NCBI GenBank assembly: GCA_001870995.2
Contig: MLAV02000005.1
Span: 1-64,000 of the forward strand
Direction: 5' to 3'
Source: Chitinophaga sp. CB10
Lineage (GTDB): Bacteria; Bacteroidota; Bacteroidia; Chitinophagales; Chitinophagaceae
DNA: 64,000 bases
The notes beneath the pieces were generated by a model. That model worked only from the letters and a program-made list of their open reading frames with translations, was not told the origin of the DNA and did not search any database. This document shows positions 1-10,400 of this stretch, in pieces (the stretch's first letter is position 1; the number at the start of each line of letters is the position of its first letter). A program made the position numbers and the translations under genes.

Positions 1-54
1 GGCCTTGACAATGGACAGTTTCTGCTGATAACTGTATCTGACTCTTTTATCCAT
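1..54 (-). CDS. Transposase, N-terminal 18 codons (partial)
   Basis: An ATG on the minus strand at 54-52 opens an 18-codon reading frame that is still open at the window edge, reading MDKRVRYSYQQKLSIVKA. Basic and aromatic residues followed by QKLSIVKA are typical of the start of the helix-turn-helix protein (OrfA) of IS3-family transposases, which binds the element's ends. The terminal-repeat-like sequence 20-45 bases upstream supports this. Only 18 residues are visible, so family membership is an inference and intactness cannot be judged. Confidence 0.55.
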   Translation of the reverse strand, partial: MDKRVRYSYQQKLSIVKA

Positions 55-92
55 AAAAAATGCCCCCAAAAGTGTCTAACTTTTTGGGGGCA
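55..92 (-). terminator. Hairpin and T-tract at the IS end
   Basis: Bases 61-71 (TGCCCCCAAAA) pair perfectly with 82-92, an 11-bp stem around a 10-base loop. On the minus strand the stem is followed by six T residues (60-55) directly before the transposase ATG. It has the form of an intrinsic terminator. It would end transcription from SusD1 and keep host read-through out of the transposase. Confidence 0.75.
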
Positions 93-159
93 CTTCACAA
101 TTGCGGAGGCTTTTCTTTTTCACTCTTTACTGTACTATCTAATCATCACAAATGATTAC

Positions 160-1866
160 TTATTGCATGTCCCACCATACGCGGCCGGTGAAGGTATTCA
201 CATCAGCGCCGTATTCACCGGTTTTCTGCATTTCAGTAACGGCATCGCGCCAGTTCTGCACCTGCTCTACCACAGTTGGCTGAGGCAGCGCCCAACGGCG
301 TGGGATAGTCATAGTGGCTCCTGCTGAAACCATTGGCTCATAATTCAGGATACCGCCTACTTTAGGAATGCCAGTACGTTTCCAGGAACCCCACGCTTCC
401 CATGGAGATTTGAAGTGGTTCAGGAACATCTGGATGTTGATTTTTTCGAGATCTGTTGCCTGGTTGCCGGTCAGCTGTACATTAGGCTGAGCGAGGTACG
501 CAGCTACAGCGCTTTCTGACACTGTTGCGTAATCCTGGATGTCGGCAATGCGGCCCATATCATCATAAGCTTTTACAGATGCTTTGATACCGTTTTCGTA
601 CCAGGTTTTTGCATCCTGGCCGGTGATGATACCACGAACTGCCAGTTCAGCGATCATGAAGCACTGTTCCGCATAAGTGAGGATAGGCTGCGTATAGGCG
701 CCCGCTGTACGGTTCTCCGCTTCTGCGTTGAACAGGCGTTGCTGCAGGTAAGATACCGTATCAATTTTTCTACTTACGGAGTCTTTACCGGCGAAGCCCA
801 TTTTATAGTTACGAACGGCGAAGTAGCCTTCATATGCAGCATCTTTACGTTTATCCGGAGAGGCCGGCGCACCTACATAACGCTGGTCTACAAAAGTTGC
901 GCCTGCATCGAATACGCCGCCAGCTTTCAGGCTGTCGAATGCTTCTTTGGTATAACCGTTCTTTTCAAAGAACAGACCCAGGCGAGGATCTTTATTGGCG
1001 ACCATGTAGTCGATCATGTTTTTGGAAGCTACCAGCGGCGTGTTAGCCATGTTCCAGTTACCGCTCTTAGCGAATGTGTTGGCAGCAGAAACAAACTTCC
1101 ATTCTTCGTCGTTACCGGCGAATAAGCCTGCACTGTTGGTCATTACATCCTGGATGATAGCGGTTGCTTTGGCTGCGTTCCTTTTCAGCTGGCGCATAGC
1201 CAGTTTCATACGCAGTACGTTAGCTGCTTTAGCCCAGTTAGCTACTTTACCATTATAATAAATATCAAAGTTAGCAGCGCTCTGCTGGTTAGGCAGTTTG
1301 CTGGTGATGGCTGTAATGGACTTTTTCAGTTCCGTTTCCCAGGTATCAAACAGTTGATCCTGCGTATCATACGTTGGTGTGAAAGTACCGCCATAACGTG
1401 CGCCAAACGCTTTTGAGTAAGGGATGCTACCGTTGGCATCGGATACTCTCCACGCAGCATATACTTTCATAATGCGGGCGATAGCGCCTACTTCCGCAAA
1501 GTTATTGCGGGTTGCTTCCGGCATCCTGGCGATAATGGTATCGATATCCACCAGGTTTGGACCGATGTTTTTATAAAAAGCGGAATAGAAGTCGTTTGTA
1601 TTTGATGGGCTGAACAGGCGGCCAATAGAGGATCCCGGAGCAGGTACACCAAATTGCATCCATTGCATCTGGTATTGGTAGCAGTCATAGAACCAGTCGA
1701 AATCGCGGTCAACGATTGCTTTACCAGGCAGGGTAAGCAGCAGCTCAGGAGAGGTGGTAGGGCTTACTTTAGGATTTTGGTTAAGATCTTCAAATCCTTT
1801 AGTACAGGAAGCCAGGGACAGACCTACCAATGCCGCACCGATTCCAAGTTTATATAATGATTTCAT
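160..1866 (-). CDS. SusD-like outer-membrane lipoprotein (pair 1)
   Basis: SusD/RagB-type surface lipoprotein of 568 residues that caps the neighbouring SusC channel and binds the imported ligand. The N-terminus has a lipoprotein signal ending in LSLASC with Cys21 as lipidated residue, then the FEDLNQNPK stretch typical of the SusD-like_2 group (PF12771). Length is normal for that group. It lies 31 bases downstream of SusC1 and is the last gene of that unit; the hairpin at 55-92 follows. The ligand cannot be told from sequence: SusD_2 pairs serve glycans, oligopeptides and other substrates. Confidence 0.93.
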   Translation of the reverse strand: MKSLYKLGIGAALVGLSLASCTKGFEDLNQNPKVSPTTSPELLLTLPGKAIVDRDFDWFYDCYQYQMQWMQFGVPAPGSSIGRLFSPSNTNDFYSAFYKNIGPNLVDIDTIIARMPEATRNNFAEVGAIARIMKVYAAWRVSDANGSIPYSKAFGARYGGTFTPTYDTQDQLFDTWETELKKSITAITSKLPNQQSAANFDIYYNGKVANWAKAANVLRMKLAMRQLKRNAAKATAIIQDVMTNSAGLFAGNDEEWKFVSAANTFAKSGNWNMANTPLVASKNMIDYMVANKDPRLGLFFEKNGYTKEAFDSLKAGGVFDAGATFVDQRYVGAPASPDKRKDAAYEGYFAVRNYKMGFAGKDSVSRKIDTVSYLQQRLFNAEAENRTAGAYTQPILTYAEQCFMIAELAVRGIITGQDAKTWYENGIKASVKAYDDMGRIADIQDYATVSESAVAAYLAQPNVQLTGNQATDLEKINIQMFLNHFKSPWEAWGSWKRTGIPKVGGILNYEPMVSAGATMTIPRRWALPQPTVVEQVQNWRDAVTEMQKTGEYGADVNTFTGRVWWDMQ

Positions 1867-1897
1867 TTTCTTTTTTGTTAGATGTTAAACAACACGA

Positions 1898-4800
1898 TTA
1901 GAATCCAATCTGAATAGTAGCACCGATGTTACGGATGAATGGCACACCGCCGTATTCAGAGAATGCGAAGGTTGCGTTGTTACGTACTGCTTCAGGATTG
2001 ATGTGGTTAGGCAGGTTGTTAAACAGGTAACCGAGGTTGCGGCCTACCAGGGAAACGCGGAGGCTTTGCATTTTCCAGCGGTTAACCAGTTCTGTTGGCA
2101 GGGAATAACCGATAGAAACCTCGCGGAGCGCAACGTAAGAAGCGTCGAATACAGAAGTTTCGCGGATACCGATACCCCAGTCGCCCAGCATACCATAGTA
2201 CTGTAATGGGTTCAGTGGTTTAACATATCCTTTTTCGTATGCTTCCTGGTAAGTGAGTCCACCTACGTTAACATCCTGTCCGTTCACTTTAACAGTCGTA
2301 CCGTCGGCAATTACGCCGGTAGGGATCATACCATCGTTGTGCGTAACGCCTTTGTCGTCTGTCCAGGTAATACCGCCATGTTCTTTATCACGACCATACA
2401 CGGTGTTGGCGGTTGTACCACGACCAGTACCGTATTGATGAGAAGCAGAGAAGAAGTCGCCGCCGATACGTGCCTGAACGAGGATACCCAGCGACCAGTT
2501 TTTGTAATTGAACTGGTTCTGCAGACCCAGGTTCCAGTCCGGCTGGATGTTACCGATTACAGCATAACCGCGTTTGTATTGTGCAGGGAAGTCATTACCT
2601 TCTTCGTTGAGGTTGATGATAGGCTGACCGGCTGCGTTGCGGGTGAAACCGTAGTCAGTTTCGAGGTCGCCATATGCGCCACCTACTCTTGCTACCGCTC
2701 TTACGCCCTGGTCTTCACCGAGGGTGAAAGTAGAAACTCCTTCCACGAGATCCTGGATTTTGTTTCTGTTGCGGCTACCGTTCAGTGTTACATCCCAGGT
2801 AAAGTTTTTGCTTTGGACAGGCGTACCGTTGATGGCGATTTCAATACCTCTGTTGAGCATTGCACCGGCATTTACCCAACGGCTGGTTACACCGCTTTCG
2901 GAGGTGGTTGCCAGCGGAATGATCTGGTTAGATACTACAGTGCGGTACCAGGCAGCGTCGATTCCCAAACGGTTGTTGAGGAAACGTACGTTTGCACCAA
3001 ATTCCCAGCTTTTCGCGATGGATGGTTTCAGTGCCAGGTTAGGCAGCTGGCCATTCGGATAGAAGGTAATCAGTGGTAACGGGCTACCGCCGTTGGTAGT
3101 GGCGCCATTGAAGTAATCTGAGTTATAGTAACCGGAGTTGATCGTGAAAGGATCAGTATCACCACCTACCATGGCGTAAGAACCACGGAGTTTACCGTAG
3201 GTTACCCAGGAAGGCATCGCGTCTTTCAGTGTTTGGGTGAACTCCCAGGCAGCGCTTACAGATGGGTAGAAGTAGCTGTTGGATGTAGTACCGAGGCTGC
3301 CTTTAGGATAAGTCAGCGCGGAAGACCAGTCGTTACGGCCGGTTACATCCAGGAACAGTTCGTTGTTGTAGCTGAAGCTGGCAGCAAAGAACAGGGAGTT
3401 GATACGTTTACGCAGCAGTGGATCGTTGTTTACTTTCACGGCGTTGATAGAGTTGCTCAGATCATACATGAAAGGAATACGCAGGCCACCATCAGTGTAG
3501 TTATTGTATTGTTTACCGATACCGCTGTTCCAGGTTTCAGCGCCGAGGGTCAGCATGGAACCTTCGAACTTCTTACCCACTTTAGGAGTGATCTGGGCCA
3601 GACCGGTGAAAGTGTACTGGGTTTTGTTTACGCCAGCTTCGCCGTAGTAACCATCGGAACCGGTGAAGTTGGAAGAAGTACCTACTTCTTTACGTTGGTC
3701 CGCACTTTGCTCATTGGAGAAGTTGGACTTCAGGATAAATTTCAGCCAATCGGTAGGCGTAACGTTAACGGCGAGGTTACCCATGAAGAGGTTTTCTCTG
3801 CGGGTCCAGCTGTTGTACGCCTGTTGGTACCAATAGTCCGCACCCAGGTGGGTGGAGAGGTTGGCACGGCCGCCGTTTGGTCCCAGGTAATTTTCTGGTC
3901 TGCTCCAATAGCTAGGATCGTAGTTACGGGGGAATACATATACCCATTTACGACCGATGTTGTTGGAGGTATAATCACCACCCTGGCGATCAGGGTTCAG
4001 CGTTTTAGAGTTGGCATAGGTTACACCGAGATCAGCGCTGATTACTTTGCTGATGGTTTGGGAACCTTTGAATGAGAGGCTGTTTCTGCCGAAGCTGTTG
4101 TTGGGAGAAACAGAGTTGTTGCTCAGGTGAGAGTAAGACAGGCGGAAAGTTCCTTTGTCGTTACCACCTTCCATTGCAACGTTAGTATTGAAGTATTTAC
4201 CGGTCTGGTAGAGATCTGTAACGTTATCAGGCTTAGGTGAATACTTGGCAGTAGAACCGTCCTGCAGTTGTACATCTCTTCCGTCCATAACGCCACCGAA
4301 GGAGTAACCGCCGGCAGTGTTATCGTAGGTACCATACAGACCCTGACCATAGATATTCTGCAGGTCGATAGGGCCGCGGTACACTTTTTCCATCTGAGCG
4401 GTCTGGCTAACGTTTACGCCTATACCTTTTCTGTTCACCCCTTTTTTGGTGGTGATGAGGATGGCGCCATTGATAGCGCGGGAACCATAAAGGGCTGTAG
4501 CAGCAGCGCCTTTCAACACGGATACCGACTCATAATCATCCGGGTTGAGGTTTTTGAGCACGTTACCAAAGTTCACGTCGTTGGCGGTAACATCGTTTTC
4601 GAAGATCACACCGTCCACAACGAAGATGGGCTGGTCTTTACCGGTGAGGGATTTAGCACCGCGCAAAACGATACGCGGAGCGGCCTGCGGACCACCGGCA
4701 GCGCTGGAGATGTCCACACCGGCAACTTTACCCTGGAGGGCGGCCACCGGGTTGATCTGGTTGGATTTGGCGATGTCGTTACCTTTCAGTTCGGTGATGG

Positions 4801-5164
4801 CGTAACCCAGTTTACGGGATTCGCGCTTCATACCCATGGCGGTAACAACTACTTCATTTAAGTTTTTATTGTCTTCCTTGAGCACAACGGAGATTGTGCT
4901 TTGGTTGCCCACTGCTACTTCCTGGCTGGCATATCCGATGAAGGATAATTCCAGGGTAGCGTTCGGGCCTACCTGAATTTTGAAGGAACCGTCCGCGGCA
5001 GACATGGTGCCGTTGGTGGTGCCTTTTTCTTTCACTGTTACACCAGGCAACAGTGTTCCTTTTTCATCTTTTACGGTACCCGTAACAGCTTTTTTATTTT
5101 GCGCCAGTGCAGTGATAGCGCAGCATAAGAAAAGCAACGTGGCGAGAAGAAGTGATCTTCGCAT
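1898..5164 (-). CDS. SusC/RagA TonB-linked outer-membrane transporter (pair 1)
   Basis: TonB-dependent importer of 1088 residues that forms the barrel of the SusCD complex. In order: signal peptide (1-22), a carboxypeptidase-regulatory-like beta-sandwich (about 27-97, with LPGVTVKEKGT), the conserved junction NEVVVTAMG (103-111), the plug domain with SVLKGAAATALYGSRA, and a 22-strand-type barrel ending in the aromatic C-terminus IQIGF. There is no STN domain, so signalling to a FecR is not expected. A strong promoter at 5513-5546 and CG-centred palindromes at 5391-5417 precede it. The start ATG at 5164 gives a complete signal peptide. Confidence 0.94.
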   Translation of the reverse strand: MRRSLLLATLLFLCCAITALAQNKKAVTGTVKDEKGTLLPGVTVKEKGTTNGTMSAADGSFKIQVGPNATLELSFIGYASQEVAVGNQSTISVVLKEDNKNLNEVVVTAMGMKRESRKLGYAITELKGNDIAKSNQINPVAALQGKVAGVDISSAAGGPQAAPRIVLRGAKSLTGKDQPIFVVDGVIFENDVTANDVNFGNVLKNLNPDDYESVSVLKGAAATALYGSRAINGAILITTKKGVNRKGIGVNVSQTAQMEKVYRGPIDLQNIYGQGLYGTYDNTAGGYSFGGVMDGRDVQLQDGSTAKYSPKPDNVTDLYQTGKYFNTNVAMEGGNDKGTFRLSYSHLSNNSVSPNNSFGRNSLSFKGSQTISKVISADLGVTYANSKTLNPDRQGGDYTSNNIGRKWVYVFPRNYDPSYWSRPENYLGPNGGRANLSTHLGADYWYQQAYNSWTRRENLFMGNLAVNVTPTDWLKFILKSNFSNEQSADQRKEVGTSSNFTGSDGYYGEAGVNKTQYTFTGLAQITPKVGKKFEGSMLTLGAETWNSGIGKQYNNYTDGGLRIPFMYDLSNSINAVKVNNDPLLRKRINSLFFAASFSYNNELFLDVTGRNDWSSALTYPKGSLGTTSNSYFYPSVSAAWEFTQTLKDAMPSWVTYGKLRGSYAMVGGDTDPFTINSGYYNSDYFNGATTNGGSPLPLITFYPNGQLPNLALKPSIAKSWEFGANVRFLNNRLGIDAAWYRTVVSNQIIPLATTSESGVTSRWVNAGAMLNRGIEIAINGTPVQSKNFTWDVTLNGSRNRNKIQDLVEGVSTFTLGEDQGVRAVARVGGAYGDLETDYGFTRNAAGQPIINLNEEGNDFPAQYKRGYAVIGNIQPDWNLGLQNQFNYKNWSLGILVQARIGGDFFSASHQYGTGRGTTANTVYGRDKEHGGITWTDDKGVTHNDGMIPTGVIADGTTVKVNGQDVNVGGLTYQEAYEKGYVKPLNPLQYYGMLGDWGIGIRETSVFDASYVALREVSIGYSLPTELVNRWKMQSLRVSLVGRNLGYLFNNLPNHINPEAVRNNATFAFSEYGGVPFIRNIGATIQIGF

Positions 5165-5390
5165 AGCTTCCTTTTGGTTTAATTTATAACAAGTGAGTCA
5201 GTCACATAAGCATGAGAAAACGGCTACTCATACAGGTAGTTGGCCATCCCTAAAGTGGATAGGTTCACAGTTAGCATTTTGGTTTCCGTTCCTACTAAAA
5301 ATCGTTTTTCGCGTGCCTAATCAGTTTCCGTGTTATTACAGTCGCATCATATTTCCGAGTGGCGTATTTTCCCGCTTTACCCGGGTTTGA

Positions 5391-5417
5391 GTAAATCGTT
5401 TTACTAAAACGTTTTAG
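5391..5417. promoter_or_regulatory. Two tandem LacI-type palindromes
   Basis: CTAAAACGTTTTAG at 5404-5417 is a perfect 14-bp palindrome centred on CG. Directly beside it, GTAAATCGTTTTAC at 5391-5404 is the same shape with one mismatch; the two share base 5404. The A/T-rich arms around a central CG fit LacI-family operators. They lie about 90-110 bases downstream of the predicted transcription start, inside the SusC1 leader, so binding would act as a roadblock or as auxiliary sites. The nearby LacI-family protein at 16821-17840 is the likely binder (inference). Confidence 0.6.
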
Positions 5418-5512
5418 CTTAAACCCAATAAAAAAAACCTGTAATGTACCCTCTCACAAATTTTTCCATTTCACTTACAAGTTTAAACGCATATCGCGAA
5501 AAAATAACGAAC

Positions 5513-5546
5513 CAAACATAGGCATAATTACGAGATTGTCAAAAAA
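5513..5546 (-). promoter_or_regulatory. Bacteroidota housekeeping promoter for SusC1
   Basis: On the minus strand, TTTTTTG at 5546-5540 is followed after 19 bases by TATGTTTG at 5520-5513. This matches the Bacteroidota consensus TTTG-N19-21-TAnnTTTG exactly. Transcription should start near 5506, giving a leader of about 340 bases. The rest of 5165-5666 is AT-rich and shows no gene. Confidence 0.75.
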
Positions 5547-5666
5547 GAATTAACATTTTTTTTATTTTATGTTAACGGTTTGTTATTGGTGATAAAATAA
5601 TATATCCCGTTAAGAAAATAATATCACTGGGGATTTTGTGTAAAAATTACGCGGAGGGGCTGTATC

Positions 5667-5698
5667 AAAAAAAAGGGGCCGCGCAAACGCGCAGCCCC
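5667..5698 (-). terminator. Intrinsic terminator after SusD2
   Basis: GGGGC at 5675-5679 pairs with GCCCC at 5694-5698, and GCGC at 5681-5684 with GCGC at 5689-5692, with a C-A mismatch between and an AAAC loop. On the minus strand it is followed by eight T residues (5674-5667). It lies 25 bases past the SusD2 stop and separates pair 2 from pair 1. Confidence 0.8.
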
Positions 5699-5723
5699 GG
5701 TCAAACCACTTATTAAGGCACAG

Positions 5724-7439
5724 TTAGTAGTTATAATCATTCCGGTAGTACGTCACCCCGCGCTTATCCGCAGGCACCCAGAACACCGGAGAAACATAAT
5801 TGTCCTCCGCCTTTACCTTCATGTAATTGTCGGTATTGGTCTGCACTTCAGAGTTAGGATAACGCAGGCGCTCCGCCACCGGCTTCATCACCTTGCCGCC
5901 GAAAGTAAACGGTTCCAGCTTAGGATGACGGGTACGACGCAGCTCCGTAAACAGCTCGTACGCGCCCGGCAGGTTCAGGTGGATATATTTCTGCTGCATC
6001 AGGATCTCCATCTTATCTTCCAGGGTAGCCGCCGCAGTGAACTTCGCCCTTACCGTAGCCGCATACACCGCTACGTCAGCAGCTGCCGGCGCCGCAGGAT
6101 GCAGCACGCTGGTTTTTTCGTACGGACTAATGCTATTCACCCAATACCAGTAAGCAGTAGAATTTTTCACCGCATCTTCTATATGCTCTGCCGCCGTTTT
6201 ACCGGTAGCGCCCAGGCCTTTGAGCTCAATTTCCGCCAGGAGCAGGTCCATTTCCGCCATCGTCATCCAGGTACCCGGCTGGGTATTGCGGTGATAGGTA
6301 GCATGGTTGTACATGGACTTCGCATTCTGCGCCAGGGAAGACGTCAGGTTATCCGCGTAAGGATAATAGCGCTCCCCTGCTGCATAACCCGCTTCCTGCG
6401 AATCCGCATTCATGGAAATACCCACATAGGTATTGTATTTGGTAGGCATCGCGATGGCCGGCAAACGCGGATCGTCAATACCCGGTTCGTACTTATCCGT
6501 ACCGAAGTTCATGCGCTTCAGGATGGTGTTCGGAATAAAAGTGGCGAAGGTATTTTCATACCAGCCCCTCTCCCATGTACCGCCGTTTAACGGATCTGCC
6601 ACGTGCGGCATCAGCCATACCATATCCTTGGTGAGGCGCGGCTTCGGCAGCTCCTCGCTCAGCACCTGCTTCGCCAGCGTAGGATTCACGCCTGATATAC
6701 GCACGGCATATTTGATGCGCAGCATGCTGCAATACTGTATCCACAGGTTGATGTCGCCTTTGGCTGCAAAGTCCTGCCGTACGAATTCCGCTTTCTGCGC
6801 GTCGTCCAGCTTGTTGTAGAGCACCGGCAGCGTATCCGCGATGTTTTTCAGCTCGCCGATCACAAACTCATAGGTTTTTGCCGGATCGTCATACTTCGGG
6901 AAAAACAGGCCGGACGTACCTTTCCACGCATCCTCGAAAGGAATGCTGTTCACCAGGTCCACCAGCTTCAGCGCGCCAAAATCCCTGACGATGGTCGTCA
7001 GCTTGATGTAGAACATTCCTTCGTTCTTCCTATCTGAGGACACGCCGGCATACAGGTCCTGCATAGCGCCGTAGTTACGGGTATTCAGGTAGAAGTTGTT
7101 GAAATAGTTTACCAGGCCGCCGTCATCGAAACCGTTGCCGGTCACCAGGTCGTCGTAAGTGCTGTACCAGGAGTAACGGGAGGTGACGTAGCGCTGACTG
7201 ATCTGCGCGTAACCAGGTACGCCCATACCGCTGTTCAGCTGGTAATACCATTCTCCGTAATCGCCCACGTAAAGCTTCCAGCCATAAAGGGTGGCGCTGA
7301 ACATACCGGGGAATTTCTGTTCAATGGGCGGATTGGATTTTTCCGGGTTGGCGAACTGCTCTTCCAGTTCTTTCTGGCAGGCGCTGAGGGATAATCCCAG
7401 GCAGGCCGCTATTAATATTTTAGAGAGATTGATTTTCAT
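5724..7439 (-). CDS. SusD-like outer-membrane lipoprotein (pair 2)
   Basis: SusD/RagB-family lipoprotein of 571 residues. The signal peptide ends in LSLSAC with Cys21 as the lipid anchor, followed by an acidic stretch (QKELEEQF) typical of surface-exposed Bacteroidota lipoproteins. The helical SusD core includes IPFEDAWKG and the C-terminal LPGAYELFTELRRTRHPKLEP region seen in SusD-like_2 proteins. It follows SusC2 by 18 bases and is closed by the terminator at 5667-5698. It is clearly divergent from the other five SusD proteins here, so pair 2 probably handles a different ligand. Confidence 0.93.
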   Translation of the reverse strand: MKINLSKILIAACLGLSLSACQKELEEQFANPEKSNPPIEQKFPGMFSATLYGWKLYVGDYGEWYYQLNSGMGVPGYAQISQRYVTSRYSWYSTYDDLVTGNGFDDGGLVNYFNNFYLNTRNYGAMQDLYAGVSSDRKNEGMFYIKLTTIVRDFGALKLVDLVNSIPFEDAWKGTSGLFFPKYDDPAKTYEFVIGELKNIADTLPVLYNKLDDAQKAEFVRQDFAAKGDINLWIQYCSMLRIKYAVRISGVNPTLAKQVLSEELPKPRLTKDMVWLMPHVADPLNGGTWERGWYENTFATFIPNTILKRMNFGTDKYEPGIDDPRLPAIAMPTKYNTYVGISMNADSQEAGYAAGERYYPYADNLTSSLAQNAKSMYNHATYHRNTQPGTWMTMAEMDLLLAEIELKGLGATGKTAAEHIEDAVKNSTAYWYWVNSISPYEKTSVLHPAAPAAADVAVYAATVRAKFTAAATLEDKMEILMQQKYIHLNLPGAYELFTELRRTRHPKLEPFTFGGKVMKPVAERLRYPNSEVQTNTDNYMKVKAEDNYVSPVFWVPADKRGVTYYRNDYNY

Positions 7440-7457
7440 TTGTTCCCATTTTTCGGA

Positions 7458-10400
7458 TTAGAAACTAACATTTACACCCACGCTGTAAGTACGTACAGAC
7501 GGGTAGAATGAGTTTTCGATGTACACATCGGAACCCAGGGTAGACTCAGGGTCTACGTTCGGAATGGTTTTGTACAGGTAGAAGAGGTTACGTGCGGCAG
7601 CAGTTACTTTCACACCCTGCAGGTGAATAGGCTGCAACCATTTCCGGGGCAGGTCGTAAGACAGTGCCAGTTCGCGCAGCTTGATATAATCGTTTTTAAA
7701 CAGTCTGTCCGGACCCCATGCAGTACTCAGGTCGTTGATGTAAGACTGGTAGTATTCCGTAGAAGAAGTGATGATATCGTTCTTCTCATATTTAACATTA
7801 CCGTTGGCATCAGTTACCTGTTTCGTACCATCGAGGATCATACCATCGTAGTAGAGGCGGCCGTTCTTAGCCTGTGCAGGCGCCGGCTGTCCGTTATCCC
7901 ATTTCACTTTTTTATTGGTAGTGTTGTCAATGTAGTAAGTGATACCACCGTGCTCTGTATCCCTGTAGGCAAGGGTGTTGGATGTTACGCCCAGGCCGGT
8001 AAGGTAGTAGTTGGTGTAGGAGAAGATAGTACCGCCGAATTTATAATCGATACCGATGTGGAAGCTGAGGTTCTTGTAACGCAGGTCGGAGAACAGGCCT
8101 CCCAGCACTTTCGGCTGGGTGTTGCTTACTGTGCTCATTTCGTTTGCCAGCTGGTAACGGCCGTTTGCGTCTACCACCTTGTTACCGTTCGGATCTTTCA
8201 GGTAGTCATACATCATCACGTCGTTTACCGGGCGGCCTTCCTGCGCTACCACTTTGAAACCATCGTTACCGCTGATCGGGTTGGTGGTGATACCAGGATA
8301 GAGTTTTATTACTTTGGAACGTTGGTTCGCTGCCGTTATGCCCAGCATCCAGGTTACGTTGTTGGTCATTACCGGGTAACCTTTCAGGCTCAGCTCATAA
8401 CCCCAGTTCTTCACGTTACCGGCATTGATACGGATTTCGTTGGCGCCGGTAGCAGAGGAGAGTTTCACGCCCATGATCTGGTCGTACACGTTGTTGGTGT
8501 AGAAGGAGAAATCGGCCTGCAGGCGGCTTTTATCAAAGAAGCCTGCTTCCAGTCCTACTTCGTATTCGCGTTTACGTTCCGGACGCAGTTCATTGGCAAA
8601 CAGGGAAGTCTGACCGATGATGGTAGTTGCGTTGTTGTAACCGCCGATACTGTTCACATCGTAATACCTGTAGGCATAGTAGTTCTGGTTGGTGCCACGG
8701 CCCACATCAGCCCAGCCTGCGCGGAACTTACCGTAGTTCAGTTTAGGAATGCTGATATCCTTGGTGAAATCCCAGGTGAAGGAAACAGACGGATAGTTGA
8801 AGCGGTTGTTGTTGGCATAGAGCGTAGAGTTCCAATCCGTACGATCGGTTACTTCTACGAAGTAGCGGTCTTTCCAGCCCAGTTGTAAGGAACCGAATGC
8901 GCTGTACACAATGCGGCTGCCCCTGGAAGACGTTCTCGCTTTATTGGCATCGCCGAGGCCCGGCATGCTGGCGCTGTTGTCCAGCGAAAACCATCCCGGT
9001 ACGCGGAAGCCGCCGGTGGTGCTGGCAAATACGCTGTAGTCGTTATCCTGCTGGATGCTACCACCTACGAGGGCGTACACATGCAGGTCGTTATTCAGGA
9101 AATCGTGGTTATAGGTAAAGTGCGTCTGGTAGGTTTGAATCGCGTAGTTCTCGCGCTTCATGGAGTAGGTACCGCCCTGTATCTTAGGAAGTACGCGGAT
9201 TTCCTTTTCCTTTTTGATGTAATCGGTGTTGGTATAATCCAAACCTGCCAGCGTGATCATGGAGATGTCGTCTGTAAAGTTCAGCGTAACTTTTGCAGAT
9301 GTGATCAGGTGCGTTTTAGCGTCGGTATTGAAATTATCGTATTGGTTCCACCAGAAGTCGAACAGCTTGGTGATAAACTGCGGCAGGCCCAGCGCATCAT
9401 AATCCGGGCGGTGGCCGGTGGAATCCTTGTAGAACCCACGGAGCTGTTCGAACGGATAATCGCGGTTCAGTCCCCATGCCACGAGCCCGTCAATAGAAGG
9501 GCGGCGGTTGTTGGACTTCACGTTATACAGGTTGGCGGTAACATCAAAGGAAGCAAATTTGCTGGCTTTCATGGAACCGTTGAAGCTGAAGGTATTTTGT
9601 TTCTGCCATGAGTTTTCCAGGATGTCGTCGTACCCGAAGTTGGTGTAGGACAGGCGCATGCTTCCTTTATCGTTGGAACCGGCGATGGCCACGTTGGTAC
9701 GGTTGGAATTACCGTTCTGGAAGAGGCTCATGAAGTTGTTGGGCACGGCGCTGTAGGTACGCATGGTACCATCGAAATACTGAATCGGTTCGTTGTTGAA
9801 TTTAGGACCGAAGCTGAAGCGGCTGTTATAGATCTGGCGGGTATTTACGCCGTTCACATTTTTGTAGATGATATCATATGGCGTGGTACCGGAGCCGTAT
9901 TCGTTCTGGAAATCGATATAGTTCACCGGTTTTTCCAAAGTACGTTGGTGCGATACCGTTACCCCGAATCCTTTGGCGTGGGAACCGGATTTGGTGGTGA
10001 TCATCATGACCCCGTTAGCGCCTTTTTCCCCATAGAGGGCGGTAGCTTTAGCGCCTTTGAGGATGTCGATGGATTCGATATCATCCGGGTTGATGTCGTT
10101 GATACCGGTACCATAGTCTACCGAGTGCAGCGGATCGTAATCGCGTGTAGCCATGGACGTGTTGGCGTCGCGGATGACCACACCGTCTACCACGATGAGC
10201 GGGCGGTTGTTCGCGTTTTCGGTCAGGCTCGCCGCGCCGCGCACCTTGATATTGATACCGCCCATCGGACCGGCGGAACCGGCGATTACGCCTACCCCTG
10301 CGGCTTTACCATAGAGCGCCTGCACCGGGTTGAGGGTAGTACCTGCCACGGTCAGCTCATCTCCTTTTACGGACGATACGGCGTAACCGAGGGATTTACG

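Larger units (their letters stand above)
1..98 (-). mobile_element. End of an IS3-type insertion sequence
   Basis: The left edge holds the first ~98 bases of an insertion sequence running leftwards out of the window. Read on the minus strand it begins TGAAGTGCCCCCAAAAAG at about 97-80, continues through TTAGACAC, and reaches a transposase start codon at 54. From memory this end resembles terminal inverted repeats of Bacteroidota IS3-family elements (inference, not searched). The outer boundary is placed at 97-99 by where that pattern stops; the other end and any target duplication lie outside. It sits 62 bases downstream of the SusD1 stop codon. Confidence 0.6.

Noticed and set aside
1..54. 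Plus-strand frame continuing from the left edge
   Set aside because: It reads through the IS end and hairpin without features, whereas the minus strand gives a typical transposase N-terminus starting right after the terminal sequence.
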